A DNA stretch of 64,000 nt from AWTP1-18 sp036504515. Its GTDB lineage: Bacteria; Pseudomonadota; Gammaproteobacteria; Burkholderiales; Rhodocyclaceae. The notes beneath the pieces were generated by a model. It did not search any database, had not been told where the DNA came from, and saw only the letters and a list, made by a program, of their open reading frames with translations. The translations under genes and the position numbers were made by a program. This document shows positions 1 to 7,365 of this stretch, piece after piece; position 1 is the first letter of the stretch, and every line of letters begins with the position of its first letter. The DNA lies in contig DASXVA010000012.1 of the NCBI GenBank assembly GCA_036504515.1, positions 62,001 through 126,000 of the forward strand. Direction: 5' to 3'.

Positions 1-917
1 GCCGTACCGGGCTTCTTATCGACGGCAGGCTTCTTGTCGCCTTCTTTTGCTGCAGGCTTATGCAAGGTACCACTGGGTTTCGCTGTCGCCGCAACTTCAG
101 GAGCAGCTGCCTTGCGGGCCAGTTCTTCCTGTTGCATCTTGAGGCGTTTGTCAGCCTCTTCGCGAGCACGAGCTTCGCGCTCTTGCTTGGCTTTGAGTTC
201 AGCACCCTGGATGGCGTACAACTGAGCCTGACGCTTAGCTTCTTCTTCCCGAATGGCCCGCTGCTTCTCGTCAATGACTGAAGCCTGGGTGATCACACGG
301 GTAATCTTGGGTTTGGGTGTCACGGGAGCATCAGCAACAGGTGCTTCTGCTTTGGCAGACTTGGCGGGGACTTCTGCCTTGCTTGCCTTAGGTTGTTCGG
401 CAACAACGGCAGGTGCCTCAACCTTGGCTTCGACAACAAGCTCAACCGGTTTTTCTTCAACAACCACCGGCGCTTCCACAACGGGTTCCGGCACGGGCTC
501 GGGCTTCACCTCGGGAACGACAACGGGCTCCGGCGCTTTTTCCTCAACCACTGGAGGGGCAGCCACAACTTCGACAGGAAGTTCAACCTTGGCAGGCTCA
601 ACGGCAGCGTGCGCAACCTCGTCACGCTTCACCAGTACGCGTTTCTTGCGTACTTCAACCTGAATGGTCCGGGCCTTACCCGTAGCATCGGCGGCCTTGA
701 TTTCGCTAGTCTGCTTGCGGGTCAGGGTGATTTTGGCCTTGGCAGCCGTTTCTCCGTGGGACTTACGCAAAAAATCCAATAATTTGGCTTTATCTTGCTC
801 GGACAACATGTCGCCCGAGGTGGATTTGTCCACGCCTGCCTTAGCCAGCTGTTCCAGCAAGGCCGTCGTGGGCATTTTTAATTCTGATGCAAATTGGGCA
901 ACGCTCATCTGTGCCAT
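1..917 (-). CDS. infB: Translation initiation factor IF-2, N-terminal part (cut by window edge)
   Basis: IF-2 is the GTPase that places initiator tRNA on the 30S subunit. Only the N-terminal ~305 residues are here; the GTPase and C-terminal domains lie beyond base 1. The protein starts MAQMSVAQFASELKMP, the conserved IF-2 N-terminal domain, and a second short IF2-N-like block rich in Lys/Arg follows near residues 45-85. The rest is a low-complexity linker rich in Ala, Pro, Glu and Val, normal for proteobacterial IF-2. The start codon is ATG at 915-917, 15 bases after the nusA stop, so it is the third gene of rimP-nusA-infB. The identification is firm; nothing can be said about the missing part. 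Confidence 0.95.
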   Translation of the reverse strand, partial: MAQMSVAQFASELKMPTTALLEQLAKAGVDKSTSGDMLSEQDKAKLLDFLRKSHGETAAKAKITLTRKQTSEIKAADATGKARTIQVEVRKKRVLVKRDEVAHAAVEPAKVELPVEVVAAPPVVEEKAPEPVVVPEVKPEPVPEPVVEAPVVVEEKPVELVVEAKVEAPAVVAEQPKASKAEVPAKSAKAEAPVADAPVTPKPKITRVITQASVIDEKQRAIREEEAKRQAQLYAIQGAELKAKQEREARAREEADKRLKMQQEELARKAAAPEVAATAKPSGTLHKPAAKEGDKKPAVDKKPGT

Positions 918-932
918 GGTCGTTCCCCTTAT

Positions 933-2414
933 TTATGCTTCATTCGCGAACCAATGGGCTCGTGCGTGTGTAATCAATTTCTTTGCTTCTTCCTCGCTGA
1001 TACCTGTCATCTCTGTCAGTTCGTCTCCTGCCAGATCACCCAGGTCATCCCGTGTTTTGATATTGTTGCGGGCCAGACTGGCTGCAAGGTGCTTGGTCAT
1101 ACCTTCAAGCTGCAACAGTTCATCCTCAACACCGTCCAATTGCTCTTCATCCACAATGGCTTCGGTCAGCAGCACATTACGCGCCCGATCCCGCAGTTCA
1201 TTGACAGTGGCTTCGTCGAAAGACTCGATCTCCAGCATTTCCGCCAGAGGTACGTAAGCCACTTCTTCCAAAGTCGAGAAACCTTCTTCGATCAGAATGT
1301 CAGCGACTTCCTGATCCACATCCAGTTTTTCCATGAACAGACTGCGAATGCTGGAAGCTTCAGCTTCGTGCTTCTGGGCAGACTCTTCTTCCGTCATCAG
1401 GTTGATGGTCCAGCCGGTAAGCTCGGAAGCCAAACGTACGTTTTGACCGCCACGGCCAATGGCAATAGCCAGATTGGCATCATTCACCACCACATCCATA
1501 GCGTGGCGTTCTTCATCAACGACGATGGAAGAAACTTCAGCAGGAGCCAAGGCGCCAATAACGAATTGGGCAGGATCGGCGGACCAGAGAACGATATCAA
1601 CCCGTTCACCAGAAAGTTCGTTGGTCACCGCAGTCACGCGGGAGCCGCGCATACCCACACAGGTACCGATCGGATCGACGCGAGGATCATTGGATTTGAC
1701 AGCGATCTTGGCGCGGATACCGGCATCACGGGCAGCCGACTTGATCTCAAGCAGCCCCTCTTCCATTTCGGGCACTTCCAGCTCAAACAGTTTGATGATG
1801 AAGTCGGGTGCTGTACGGGACAGGATCAACTGAGGACCACGAGCTTGGCGATCAATCTTCATCAACCAGGCGCGAACACGGTCGCCGGGGCGCAGGTTTT
1901 CTTTGGGGATCATCTGATCACGAGGTAGCAGAGCTTCCACGCGACCCGCCTCGATGATGGCGTTGCCACGCTCCAGACGCTTGACCGTACCCATCACCAG
2001 ATGTTCTTTACGGTCAAGGAAGTCGTTCAGGATTTGCTCACGCTCAGCATCGCGAATTTTTTGCAGGATGACTTGCTTGGCAGCCTGGGCGCCAATACGA
2101 CCGAAGTCCACCGGCTCCAGGGATTCTTCAATGTAGTCGCCCACATTGACATCAGAGAGCTGCTCACGGGCCTCAACAAGGCCGATTTGCTGCTCGAAGT
2201 TGTCCATGTCTTCTTCGTCCATCACCTGCCAGCGACGATAGGCTTCGTATTCGCCCGTATTGCGGTCGATCTCCACGCGAACATCAGCGTCGTCATGAAC
2301 ACGCTTCTTGGTCGCGGAGGCCAGCGCTGTTTCCAGAGCGGCGAACACAATATCCTTCTCAACATTCTTTTCCCGCGCCAGGGCATCCACCAGCAATAGC
2401 ATTTCGCGGCTCAT
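933..2414 (-). CDS. nusA: Transcription termination/antitermination factor NusA
   Basis: NusA binds RNA polymerase and controls pausing, intrinsic termination and antitermination. The 493-residue protein has the expected order: N-terminal RNAP-binding domain (starts MSREMLLLVDALAREKNV), S1 domain around residues 130-200, two KH domains (GMRGSRVTAVTNEL and AIGRGGQNVRLASELTGW), then two acidic C-terminal repeats ending near the EEEAKKLITHARAHW stretch. The start at 2414 was chosen because GGAG lies 6 bases upstream; a TTG five codons earlier is the alternative. It sits between rimP and infB. NusA commonly regulates its own operon by attenuation, which fits the hairpin ahead of rimP. Confidence 0.96.
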   Translation of the reverse strand: MSREMLLLVDALAREKNVEKDIVFAALETALASATKKRVHDDADVRVEIDRNTGEYEAYRRWQVMDEEDMDNFEQQIGLVEAREQLSDVNVGDYIEESLEPVDFGRIGAQAAKQVILQKIRDAEREQILNDFLDRKEHLVMGTVKRLERGNAIIEAGRVEALLPRDQMIPKENLRPGDRVRAWLMKIDRQARGPQLILSRTAPDFIIKLFELEVPEMEEGLLEIKSAARDAGIRAKIAVKSNDPRVDPIGTCVGMRGSRVTAVTNELSGERVDIVLWSADPAQFVIGALAPAEVSSIVVDEERHAMDVVVNDANLAIAIGRGGQNVRLASELTGWTINLMTEEESAQKHEAEASSIRSLFMEKLDVDQEVADILIEEGFSTLEEVAYVPLAEMLEIESFDEATVNELRDRARNVLLTEAIVDEEQLDGVEDELLQLEGMTKHLAASLARNNIKTRDDLGDLAGDELTEMTGISEEEAKKLITHARAHWFANEA

Positions 2415-2443
2415 AGTTTTCTCCAACAATCCATCTAATGAAT

Positions 2444-2920
2444 TCAGAACTTCGGAATCAGGCGGGCTTTTTCCACGTTATCCAGAGGAAACACGTGTTC
2501 AATGCCTTCCGAAACAAGAAGCAAGGCCCCATCCCTCAACCCACCAAGTACACCGCTGAAATTGCGCTGATTGCCAACAGGAATACGCAACTTGATCTGC
2601 GCCTCCTTGCCGGCAAATCGCTCGAAATCAGCAGCTTTTTTAAGCGGTCGATCCATACCGGGAGAAGAAACCTCCAGGCGATCGTAATCAATGTTTTCGA
2701 CGGTGAAAATGCGCGACAGCTGGTTGCTGACAGCAACACAGTCGTCCACCGTGATACCCCCCTGGGAAGGAGCTGCACCCTCAATGGGAACGGCCTCAAC
2801 ACTACCGGCAGGGCGGTCAATAAAAATACGAAGTAAACGCGCCCGAGGACTGGTTTCAAAGTCCACAAGCTCATACCCAAGGCCTTCTACGGCCTGCTCA
2901 ATTATTTCAACGATCTGCAT
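2444..2920 (-). CDS. rimP: Ribosome maturation factor RimP
   Basis: RimP helps mature the 30S subunit in the cytoplasm. The 158-residue protein begins MQIVEIIEQAVEGLGYELVD and carries the family motifs SSPGMDRPLKK (about residues 85-95) and, near the C terminus, the SH3-like fold ending in NVEKARLIPKF. The length is typical. The reading frame stays open 29 codons upstream through the leader hairpin, with an in-frame ATG at 2981-2983, but the family start and length favour the ATG at 2918-2920. It is the first gene of rimP-nusA-infB; the nusA start follows after 29 bases. Confidence 0.93.
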   Translation of the reverse strand: MQIVEIIEQAVEGLGYELVDFETSPRARLLRIFIDRPAGSVEAVPIEGAAPSQGGITVDDCVAVSNQLSRIFTVENIDYDRLEVSSPGMDRPLKKAADFERFAGKEAQIKLRIPVGNQRNFSGVLGGLRDGALLLVSEGIEHVFPLDNVEKARLIPKF

Positions 2921-2940
2921 GAATCCGGTGCCACAAATGA

Positions 2941-2964
2941 AAAATGGGCAAAACTGCCCATTTT
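2941..2964 (-). terminator. Attenuator-like hairpin in the rimP-nusA-infB leader
   Basis: A perfect 10-bp stem (2941-2950 with 2955-2964, AAAATGGGCA and its complement) encloses a 4-base loop. On the minus-strand transcript the last stem bases are UUUU followed by UCAUUU, so it resembles an intrinsic terminator. It lies about 20 bases before the rimP ATG and about 60 bases after the predicted transcription start, so it would stop transcription before the first gene. Attenuation is inferred from position. Confidence 0.6.
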
Positions 2965-3028
2965 CTTTCGCCGCCTTCCGCATTCGTCGTGACAAATAAA
3001 TGCGCAAGCAGCCCCAAAAATTTTGAAG

Positions 3029-3057
3029 ATTGTAGCAGTTGCATCAATTTTCCGCAA
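3029..3057 (-). promoter_or_regulatory. Predicted sigma-70 promoter for rimP-nusA-infB
   Basis: Reading the minus strand, TTGCGG (3057-3052) and TACAAT (3034-3029) are separated by exactly 17 bases, a good fit to a housekeeping promoter. Transcription would begin near 3022 and give a leader of about 100 bases containing the 2941-2964 hairpin. Confidence 0.55.
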
Positions 3058-3174
3058 TCTGCGGGAGTGGTTACGCTGCATTTACAGCTGATTACATGTC
3101 CATGAGCCGCAACAAGGCACCTCAAAACGTTTCCACCTAGTAATTCTTAAAGTGAAATCACCTGCGCTAGTTGC

Positions 3175-3210
3175 GGCCCAGGAATGAACGGTAGAGTAGA
3201 ATTCCTGGCC
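3175..3210. repeat. Inverted repeat just upstream of tRNA-Leu
   Basis: GGCCCAGGAAT at 3175-3185 pairs with ATTCCTGGCC at 3201-3210 apart from one extra C, with 15 bases between. The interval and right arm contain a -10-like TAGAAT (3197-3202), and the right arm ends 7 bases before the tRNA. It could be an operator, a precursor-tRNA leader hairpin, or chance. Confidence 0.45.
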
Positions 3211-3217
3211 CTGCCCT

Positions 3218-3303
3218 GCCCGGGTGGTGAAATTGGTAGACACAAGAGACTTAAAATCTCTCGGCCTTTGGCTGTACGGGTTCGATTCCCGTCCCGGGCA
3301 CCA
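3218..3303 (+). tRNA. tRNA-Leu (anticodon UAA)
   Basis: The acceptor stem GCCCGGG (3218-3224) pairs with CCCGGGC (3293-3299), followed by discriminator A and an encoded CCA (3301-3303). The D-arm contains TGGTAGACA. The anticodon stem AGAGA/TCTCT (3245-3249, 3257-3261) frames a loop with anticodon TAA at 3252-3254. A long variable arm follows, as expected for a class II leucine tRNA, and then the T-arm with GGTTCGATTCC. It reads UUA/UUG codons. Confidence 0.97.
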
Positions 3304-3352
3304 TTTAGCAGCCCTGCAGTTTCCTTTTGCCTCTGTCCGAAAGAGGAATACC

Positions 3353-3541
3353 TTGAGCCAAGAACGTCAGCGTGAAGAGCCCCAGGGCAAAACGCCAAAA
3401 CCTAACAACCATCACTGGCTGCTATGGACAATAGTGGCGGTTTTCATTTTTGCCTCGATTGCAGGGATGATGCTGATTGACCGCTACGGGGAAGCTCGCA
3501 TGGGAGATGGAAGCAAAATCACCGACTCGGCAGACCGGTAA
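3353..3541 (+). CDS. Small single-pass membrane protein, unknown function
   Basis: I do not recognise this 62-residue protein. The start is TTG at 3353-3355, supported by AAGAGGAAT with 3-4 bases of spacing. The N-terminal ~23 residues are polar and charged, then comes one hydrophobic segment at about residues 25-43 (WLLWTIVAVFIFASIAGMML), then a short polar tail with DRYGEAR, so it is probably a small inner-membrane protein. It begins 49 bases after tRNA-Leu with no terminator between, so the two may share a transcript. An in-frame ATG inside the tRNA at 3224 is not credible. The strong ribosome site and clean membrane segment support a real gene. Confidence 0.6.
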   Translation: MSQERQREEPQGKTPKPNNHHWLLWTIVAVFIFASIAGMMLIDRYGEARMGDGSKITDSADR

Positions 3542-3655
3542 GGGCTAGGCTAAAATTGGTGCCTGCCTTGGCCGTACCGGGTAGAAGCGTTTGAAAGCCT
3601 GTTGATCTGCGCCTTCAAATAGAACCCGCCACAACAAGCTACAGCCAGTCCCAAC

Positions 3656-4015
3656 ATGCCCGAATTTTTAGTCGCCTGCCTGTGCGCCGATTGGTGTGGA
3701 ACCTGCCGGGATTACCGGGCAGGTTTCGACGCCATGGCGGCCGAGTTTCCCAACGCAGAGTTTCGCTGGCTGGACATTGAGGACGAGGGCGACCTGCTTG
3801 AAGATTTCGATGTGGAGAACTTCCCTACCCTCCTCATTCAGCGCAACGACGACGTGCTGTTCTTCGGCATCATGTTGCCCCAGCACCATCACCTGCGGCG
3901 TCTGCTGGAAACTTTCCACGAACAGTCACCGGAAGAAAGCCATGCCTACGCCCATAAAACGGCAGAACGGCAAGACTGGCAATCCCTGAACCTGCGCCGA
4001 CTGCTGACGCAATAG
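3656..4015 (+). CDS. Thioredoxin family protein
   Basis: A 119-residue thioredoxin-fold protein. The redox motif WCGTC (Cys14 and Cys17) lies in ADWCGTCRDYRAGFD near the N terminus. The conserved cis-proline region is NFPTLLIQ. There is no signal peptide, so it should act in the cytoplasm. The WCGTC centre is unlike the WCGPC of classical thioredoxin, which suggests a specialised thiol reductase rather than TrxA. Its stop is two bases before the ATG of the LysR gene, so the two are almost certainly cotranscribed and perhaps translationally coupled. A -10-like TAAAAT lies at 3551-3556. The target is unknown; redox control of the neighbouring regulator is only a suggestion. Confidence 0.85.
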   Translation: MPEFLVACLCADWCGTCRDYRAGFDAMAAEFPNAEFRWLDIEDEGDLLEDFDVENFPTLLIQRNDDVLFFGIMLPQHHHLRRLLETFHEQSPEESHAYAHKTAERQDWQSLNLRRLLTQ

Positions 4016-4017
4016 CC

Positions 4018-4920
4018 ATGCTGTCGCGCAAGTACCATTACCTGATTGCGCTTGCTCGTGAAAAGCATTTCGGTCGTGCTGCTGCCAGTTGCCACATTTC
4101 TCCCTCAACCCTTTCCGCCGCTATCCGCGACCTTGAAGCGGAACTGGGTATCACCATCGTTGAACGGGGCCAGCAGTTTTCCGGGCTGACAGCCGAAGGG
4201 CGTTGCGTACTCGAATACGCCCAAAGCATGGCGGCCAGCGCCGAAGGCCTGCGTCAGGAACTGACCAAATTGCGGGATGGTCTGACTGGCCAGTTGCGCC
4301 TTGGTGTGATTCCAACAGCCTTGACGGTGGTCGCTTCCCTGACTTCGGCCTTTGCCCGCCGGCACCCCCTGGTCAATATTGAAGTGCTGTCCCTCAGTAC
4401 CGATGAAATCCTGCAAAGGCTGCAGCACTTTGAACTGGATGCTGGCATCGTCTATTTTGAATCCGGCAACAGCCCCGACCTGGACAGCATCCCCCTCTGG
4501 AATGAGAACCACGTTTTTTTGACCACTGAAAACAATCCCTTGGCGGAACGGGAAACCATTACTTGGCTTGAGGCGGCGCAGACACCCCTGGTCCTGCTCA
4601 CCAAGGATATGTACAACCGCAAGATCACCGACCGGGTTTTCCACGATATCGGCTGCGACCCCAAGCCTTCCCTTGAAACCAACTCCATTGTCAGCATCTT
4701 GGCCCATGTTTGTACCGGTCAATGGTCCGGCATTCTGCCCAAGGGAGTGCTGGATCAAATCGGCCTGCCCGAAGGCTTGCGCATGATTGAACTGGTCAGC
4801 CCATCTCTGGCCTGGGCCACCTGCCTGATTACGCTGCATCGCAACACTTTGTCACCGCTCGCCAGCGCTTTGGTTAAAGAAGCCAACGATTTGAATGTTG
4901 CGTTCGCAAAAAACGAATAG
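4018..4920 (+). CDS. LysR-family transcriptional regulator, probable regulator of the formate operon
   Basis: A 300-residue LysR-type regulator. The N-terminal winged helix-turn-helix covers residues 1-60 (HFGRAAASCHISPSTLSAAI, DLEAELGITIVER). The remainder is the two-lobed effector domain beginning near residue 90 with GQLRLGVIPT. In Cupriavidus the LysR protein FdsR controls fdsGBACD; this gene sits immediately upstream of a formate transporter and fds genes, so the same role is likely. Here it points the same way as the operon and follows a thioredoxin-like gene, which differs from the usual divergent arrangement. It has several cysteines (in SCHIS, GRCVL, GCDP, VCTG, ATCL). The function as FdsR is inferred from position. 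Confidence 0.85.
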   Translation: MLSRKYHYLIALAREKHFGRAAASCHISPSTLSAAIRDLEAELGITIVERGQQFSGLTAEGRCVLEYAQSMAASAEGLRQELTKLRDGLTGQLRLGVIPTALTVVASLTSAFARRHPLVNIEVLSLSTDEILQRLQHFELDAGIVYFESGNSPDLDSIPLWNENHVFLTTENNPLAERETITWLEAAQTPLVLLTKDMYNRKITDRVFHDIGCDPKPSLETNSIVSILAHVCTGQWSGILPKGVLDQIGLPEGLRMIELVSPSLAWATCLITLHRNTLSPLASALVKEANDLNVAFAKNE

Positions 4921-5063
4921 CCCTTCGGAATTAATTGATTTCACCTGCCGGTCACCTGGGTTAATTTTTCCCCCGGGGATCGGTCTATTCCGCTTTAGTC
5001 CTTAACGGATCAAGCCTTTCACCCACCACAAAAAGCCGAACAGGCAAATAAACAGGAGGATTC

Positions 5064-6728
5064 ATGACTGCTAACACCGCAACCTTGCCCGTGCCCGAGG
5101 CACCGGGTTTATTGTCCCGGGAACGCACCATTGCAAAGCCTGGATTCAACCGCTGGCTGGTTCCCCCGGCAGCGCTCGCTATCCATTTGTGCATCGGCAT
5201 GGCCTACGGTTTTTCCGTCTTCTGGCTACCCCTGTCGAAAGCCATCGGCATCAAGGATGCCGTTGCCTGCCCGGCAGACATGGGCTTTTTTGCCCAGGCC
5301 ATCGCCTCTAACTGCGACTGGAAAATTTCCATGCTCGGTTGGATGTACACCCTGTTCTTCGTTTTCCTCGGCTCCTCTGCCGCTATCTGGGGCGGCTGGC
5401 TGGAAAAAGCCGGTCCCCGCAAAGCTGGTGTCGTTTCAGCCGTGTGCTGGTGCGGTGGTCTGGTGATCTCGGCCATCGGGGTTTATGTGCACCAGATATG
5501 GTTGCTCTGGGTTGGCTCCGGCATCATCGGCGGCATCGGTCTTGGCCTGGGTTACATCTCCCCGGTGTCCACATTGATCAAATGGTTCCCTGACCGTCGC
5601 GGCATGGCCACCGGCATGGCCATCATGGGTTTCGGCGGCGGTGCCATGATCGGCGCACCTCTGGCCGACAAGCTGATGAAGTTCTACGCCACGCCCACTT
5701 CCGTCGGCGTTGCTGAAACCTTCCTGACCCTGGCGGCCATCTACTTCGTGTTCATGATGGCCGGCGCCTTGGGTTATCGTGTTCCCACCGACAACTGGAA
5801 GCCTGCCGGCTGGCAGCCCCCGGCCCAGGACCCGAAGAAGTCCATGATTTCTGCCGGTCACGTACATCTTGATGTGGCCTGGAAGACCAAGCAGTTCTGG
5901 CTGGTGTGGGGCGTTCTGTGCCTCAACGTGACGGCAGGTATCGGCATTCTCGGCATGGCCTCGCCCCTGTTGCAAGAAGTCTTCGGCGGCAAGCTGATCG
6001 GTATCGACGTGGCCTTCAACGACCTCACCGTCGCCCAGAAGGGCCAGATCGCAGCTATCGCCGCCGGCTTCACCGGCCTGCTTTCCCTGTTCAACATCGG
6101 CGGCCGCTTCTTCTGGGCCTCCCTGTCGGACAAGCTGGGTCGTAAAGCCACCTACTTCACCTTCTTCACCCTCGGCTTTGCGCTCTATGCAGCTATTCCC
6201 TGGACGGCAGCCCAAGGCAGCTTGGCCCTGTTCGTCGCCTTCTTCTGCGTGATCCTGTCCATGTACGGCGGCGGCTTTGCCACTGTACCGGCCTATCTGG
6301 CGGACATGTTCGGCACCAAGATGGTGGGCGCCATTCACGGTCGGCTGCTCACTGCCTGGGCCACTGCCGGCGTACTCGGCCCCGTGCTGGTGAACTACAT
6401 CCGCGAATACCAGTTGGAACACGGCGTTGCCCGGGCGGATGCCTACAGCATCACCATGTACATCCTCGCCGGTTTGCTGGCCCTCGGCCTTGTCTGCAAC
6501 TGGCTGGTCACCCCCGTCTCCGAAAAGCTGCACATGAGCCCCGAGGAAATGGTGGAAGAGAAAAAAGCTGCGGATAACACCCACCAGCACTTCATCGAAG
6601 ATGTAGAAGCCCTGGCCAAGGAAGCCAGCCACTCCACCAAAGTCACCCTGGCCTGGCTGGCGGTCTGGATTCCCCTGGGTTGGGGCATCTGGATGACGCT
6701 GCAAAAGGCTGTCGTGCTTTTTAAATAA
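5064..6728 (+). CDS. OFA-type MFS transporter (oxalate/formate antiporter family), probable formate carrier
   Basis: An inner-membrane major facilitator of 554 residues with about 12 membrane segments. Family features include the N-terminal MAYGFSVFWLPL segment, an MFS loop motif in KWFPDRRGMATGMAIMGFG (about residues 175-193), and SDKLGRKATYF near residue 355. The start has an ideal AGGAGG six bases upstream. Its placement directly ahead of fdsG suggests import of formate for oxidation. The C terminus is unusual: after a polar linker, the last ~30 residues form an extra hydrophobic segment (LAWLAVWIPLGWGIWMTL) that resembles the tiny MFS-transporter small-subunit proteins usually encoded separately after such carriers. 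Substrate direction is inferred from context. Confidence 0.85.
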   Translation: MTANTATLPVPEAPGLLSRERTIAKPGFNRWLVPPAALAIHLCIGMAYGFSVFWLPLSKAIGIKDAVACPADMGFFAQAIASNCDWKISMLGWMYTLFFVFLGSSAAIWGGWLEKAGPRKAGVVSAVCWCGGLVISAIGVYVHQIWLLWVGSGIIGGIGLGLGYISPVSTLIKWFPDRRGMATGMAIMGFGGGAMIGAPLADKLMKFYATPTSVGVAETFLTLAAIYFVFMMAGALGYRVPTDNWKPAGWQPPAQDPKKSMISAGHVHLDVAWKTKQFWLVWGVLCLNVTAGIGILGMASPLLQEVFGGKLIGIDVAFNDLTVAQKGQIAAIAAGFTGLLSLFNIGGRFFWASLSDKLGRKATYFTFFTLGFALYAAIPWTAAQGSLALFVAFFCVILSMYGGGFATVPAYLADMFGTKMVGAIHGRLLTAWATAGVLGPVLVNYIREYQLEHGVARADAYSITMYILAGLLALGLVCNWLVTPVSEKLHMSPEEMVEEKKAADNTHQHFIEDVEALAKEASHSTKVTLAWLAVWIPLGWGIWMTLQKAVVLFK

Positions 6729-6752
6729 ACAGGAAAGTCGCGAAGGAATCCC

Positions 6753-6890
6753 ATGAACATCCTCAGTAGATTTTGGAGAAACAACAGGGCTCAATCTGCC
6801 TTGGTCATGGGTTCCTTTGGGGCCTCCTTGCAGTACGGCATTTGTCTTCAACAAACTCCCTGTCCGGGATATCACCCGAATCACTGCTAA
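6753..6890 (+). CDS. Possible small ORF (45 aa) between the transporter and fdsG
   Basis: A 45-codon frame starts at ATG 6753 with a good ribosome site (GAAGGAAT, five bases before the start) and ends with TAA at 6888-6890, five bases before the fdsG ATG. The product begins MNILSRFWRNNRAQSALVMG and ends in a Pro/Cys-rich tail (CPGYHPNHC). I do not recognise it. It could be a leader peptide that couples translation to fdsG, or a chance frame in a 166-base spacer. The placement and ribosome site are the only support. Confidence 0.3.
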   Translation: MNILSRFWRNNRAQSALVMGSFGASLQYGICLQQTPCPGYHPNHC

Positions 6891-6894
6891 GGCC

Positions 6895-7365
6895 ATGACT
6901 GCCATCAACACCCAAGAGCTACAAACCATCATTGACGCCAGCAGTCATTTGCCCGGCGCCATGCTGCCCATCCTGCACGACATTCAGCACTCGCTGGGCT
7001 ATATCCCGGAACAGGCCATTCCCTTGATCGCCAAGAGTCTTAACGTTTCCCGGGCCGAGGTGCATGGGGTCGTGAGCTTCTATCACCACTTCCGCACAGA
7101 GCCTTCCGGCCGCAAGATTGTCGAAGTCTGCCGGGCCGAGTCTTGTCAGGCCATGGGCGCCGCCAAACTGGAGGCCCACGCCAAAGCCAGCCTCGGGGTG
7201 GATTGGCATGGCACCAGCAGCGACGGCGACTTCACTCTAGAACCGGTCTATTGCCTGGGCAACTGCGCCTGCTCCCCCACCATACGCATTGGTGACGAGG
7301 TCTATGGCCGCGTCAGTTGCGAACGCTTTGATGAAATCCTTGAAGACAGCAGGAGCGAAGCATGA
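6895..7365 (+). CDS. fdsG: NAD-dependent formate dehydrogenase, gamma subunit (NuoE-like)
   Basis: The 156-residue thioredoxin-like [2Fe-2S] subunit of the soluble FdsABG formate dehydrogenase. It is homologous to NuoE/HoxE and relays electrons near the flavin subunit. The four cluster cysteines are in CRAESC (about residues 79 and 84) and CLGNCAC (about 120 and 124). The start at 6895 follows CTAAGG and matches the family N terminus MTAINTQELQTIIDA; the frame is open further upstream but without homology. The stop overlaps the fdsB start by four bases (ATGA), which indicates coupled translation. Confidence 0.95.
   Translation: MTAINTQELQTIIDASSHLPGAMLPILHDIQHSLGYIPEQAIPLIAKSLNVSRAEVHGVVSFYHHFRTEPSGRKIVEVCRAESCQAMGAAKLEAHAKASLGVDWHGTSSDGDFTLEPVYCLGNCACSPTIRIGDEVYGRVSCERFDEILEDSRSEA

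Noticed and set aside
400..640. Possible tandem repeat in infB
   Set aside because: The Ala/Pro/Glu/Val-rich segment is the normal IF-2 linker. Repeats are imperfect and compositional rather than true units.
3218..3303. tRNA-Leu as an integration site
   Set aside because: No integrase, no duplicated 3' tRNA fragment and no foreign-looking gene block were seen on either side.
3224..3541. A 105-codon frame starting inside tRNA-Leu
   Set aside because: The first 43 codons are tRNA and spacer. The TTG at 3353 with AAGAGGAAT is a better start, so only the 62-codon form is kept.
5436..6932. Long minus-strand open frame (about 498 codons) opposite the OFA transporter
   Set aside because: It is antisense to a clear gene with a strong ribosome site. 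The translation is rich in His, Gly and Gln without domains, typical of a shadow frame in G/C-rich coding DNA.
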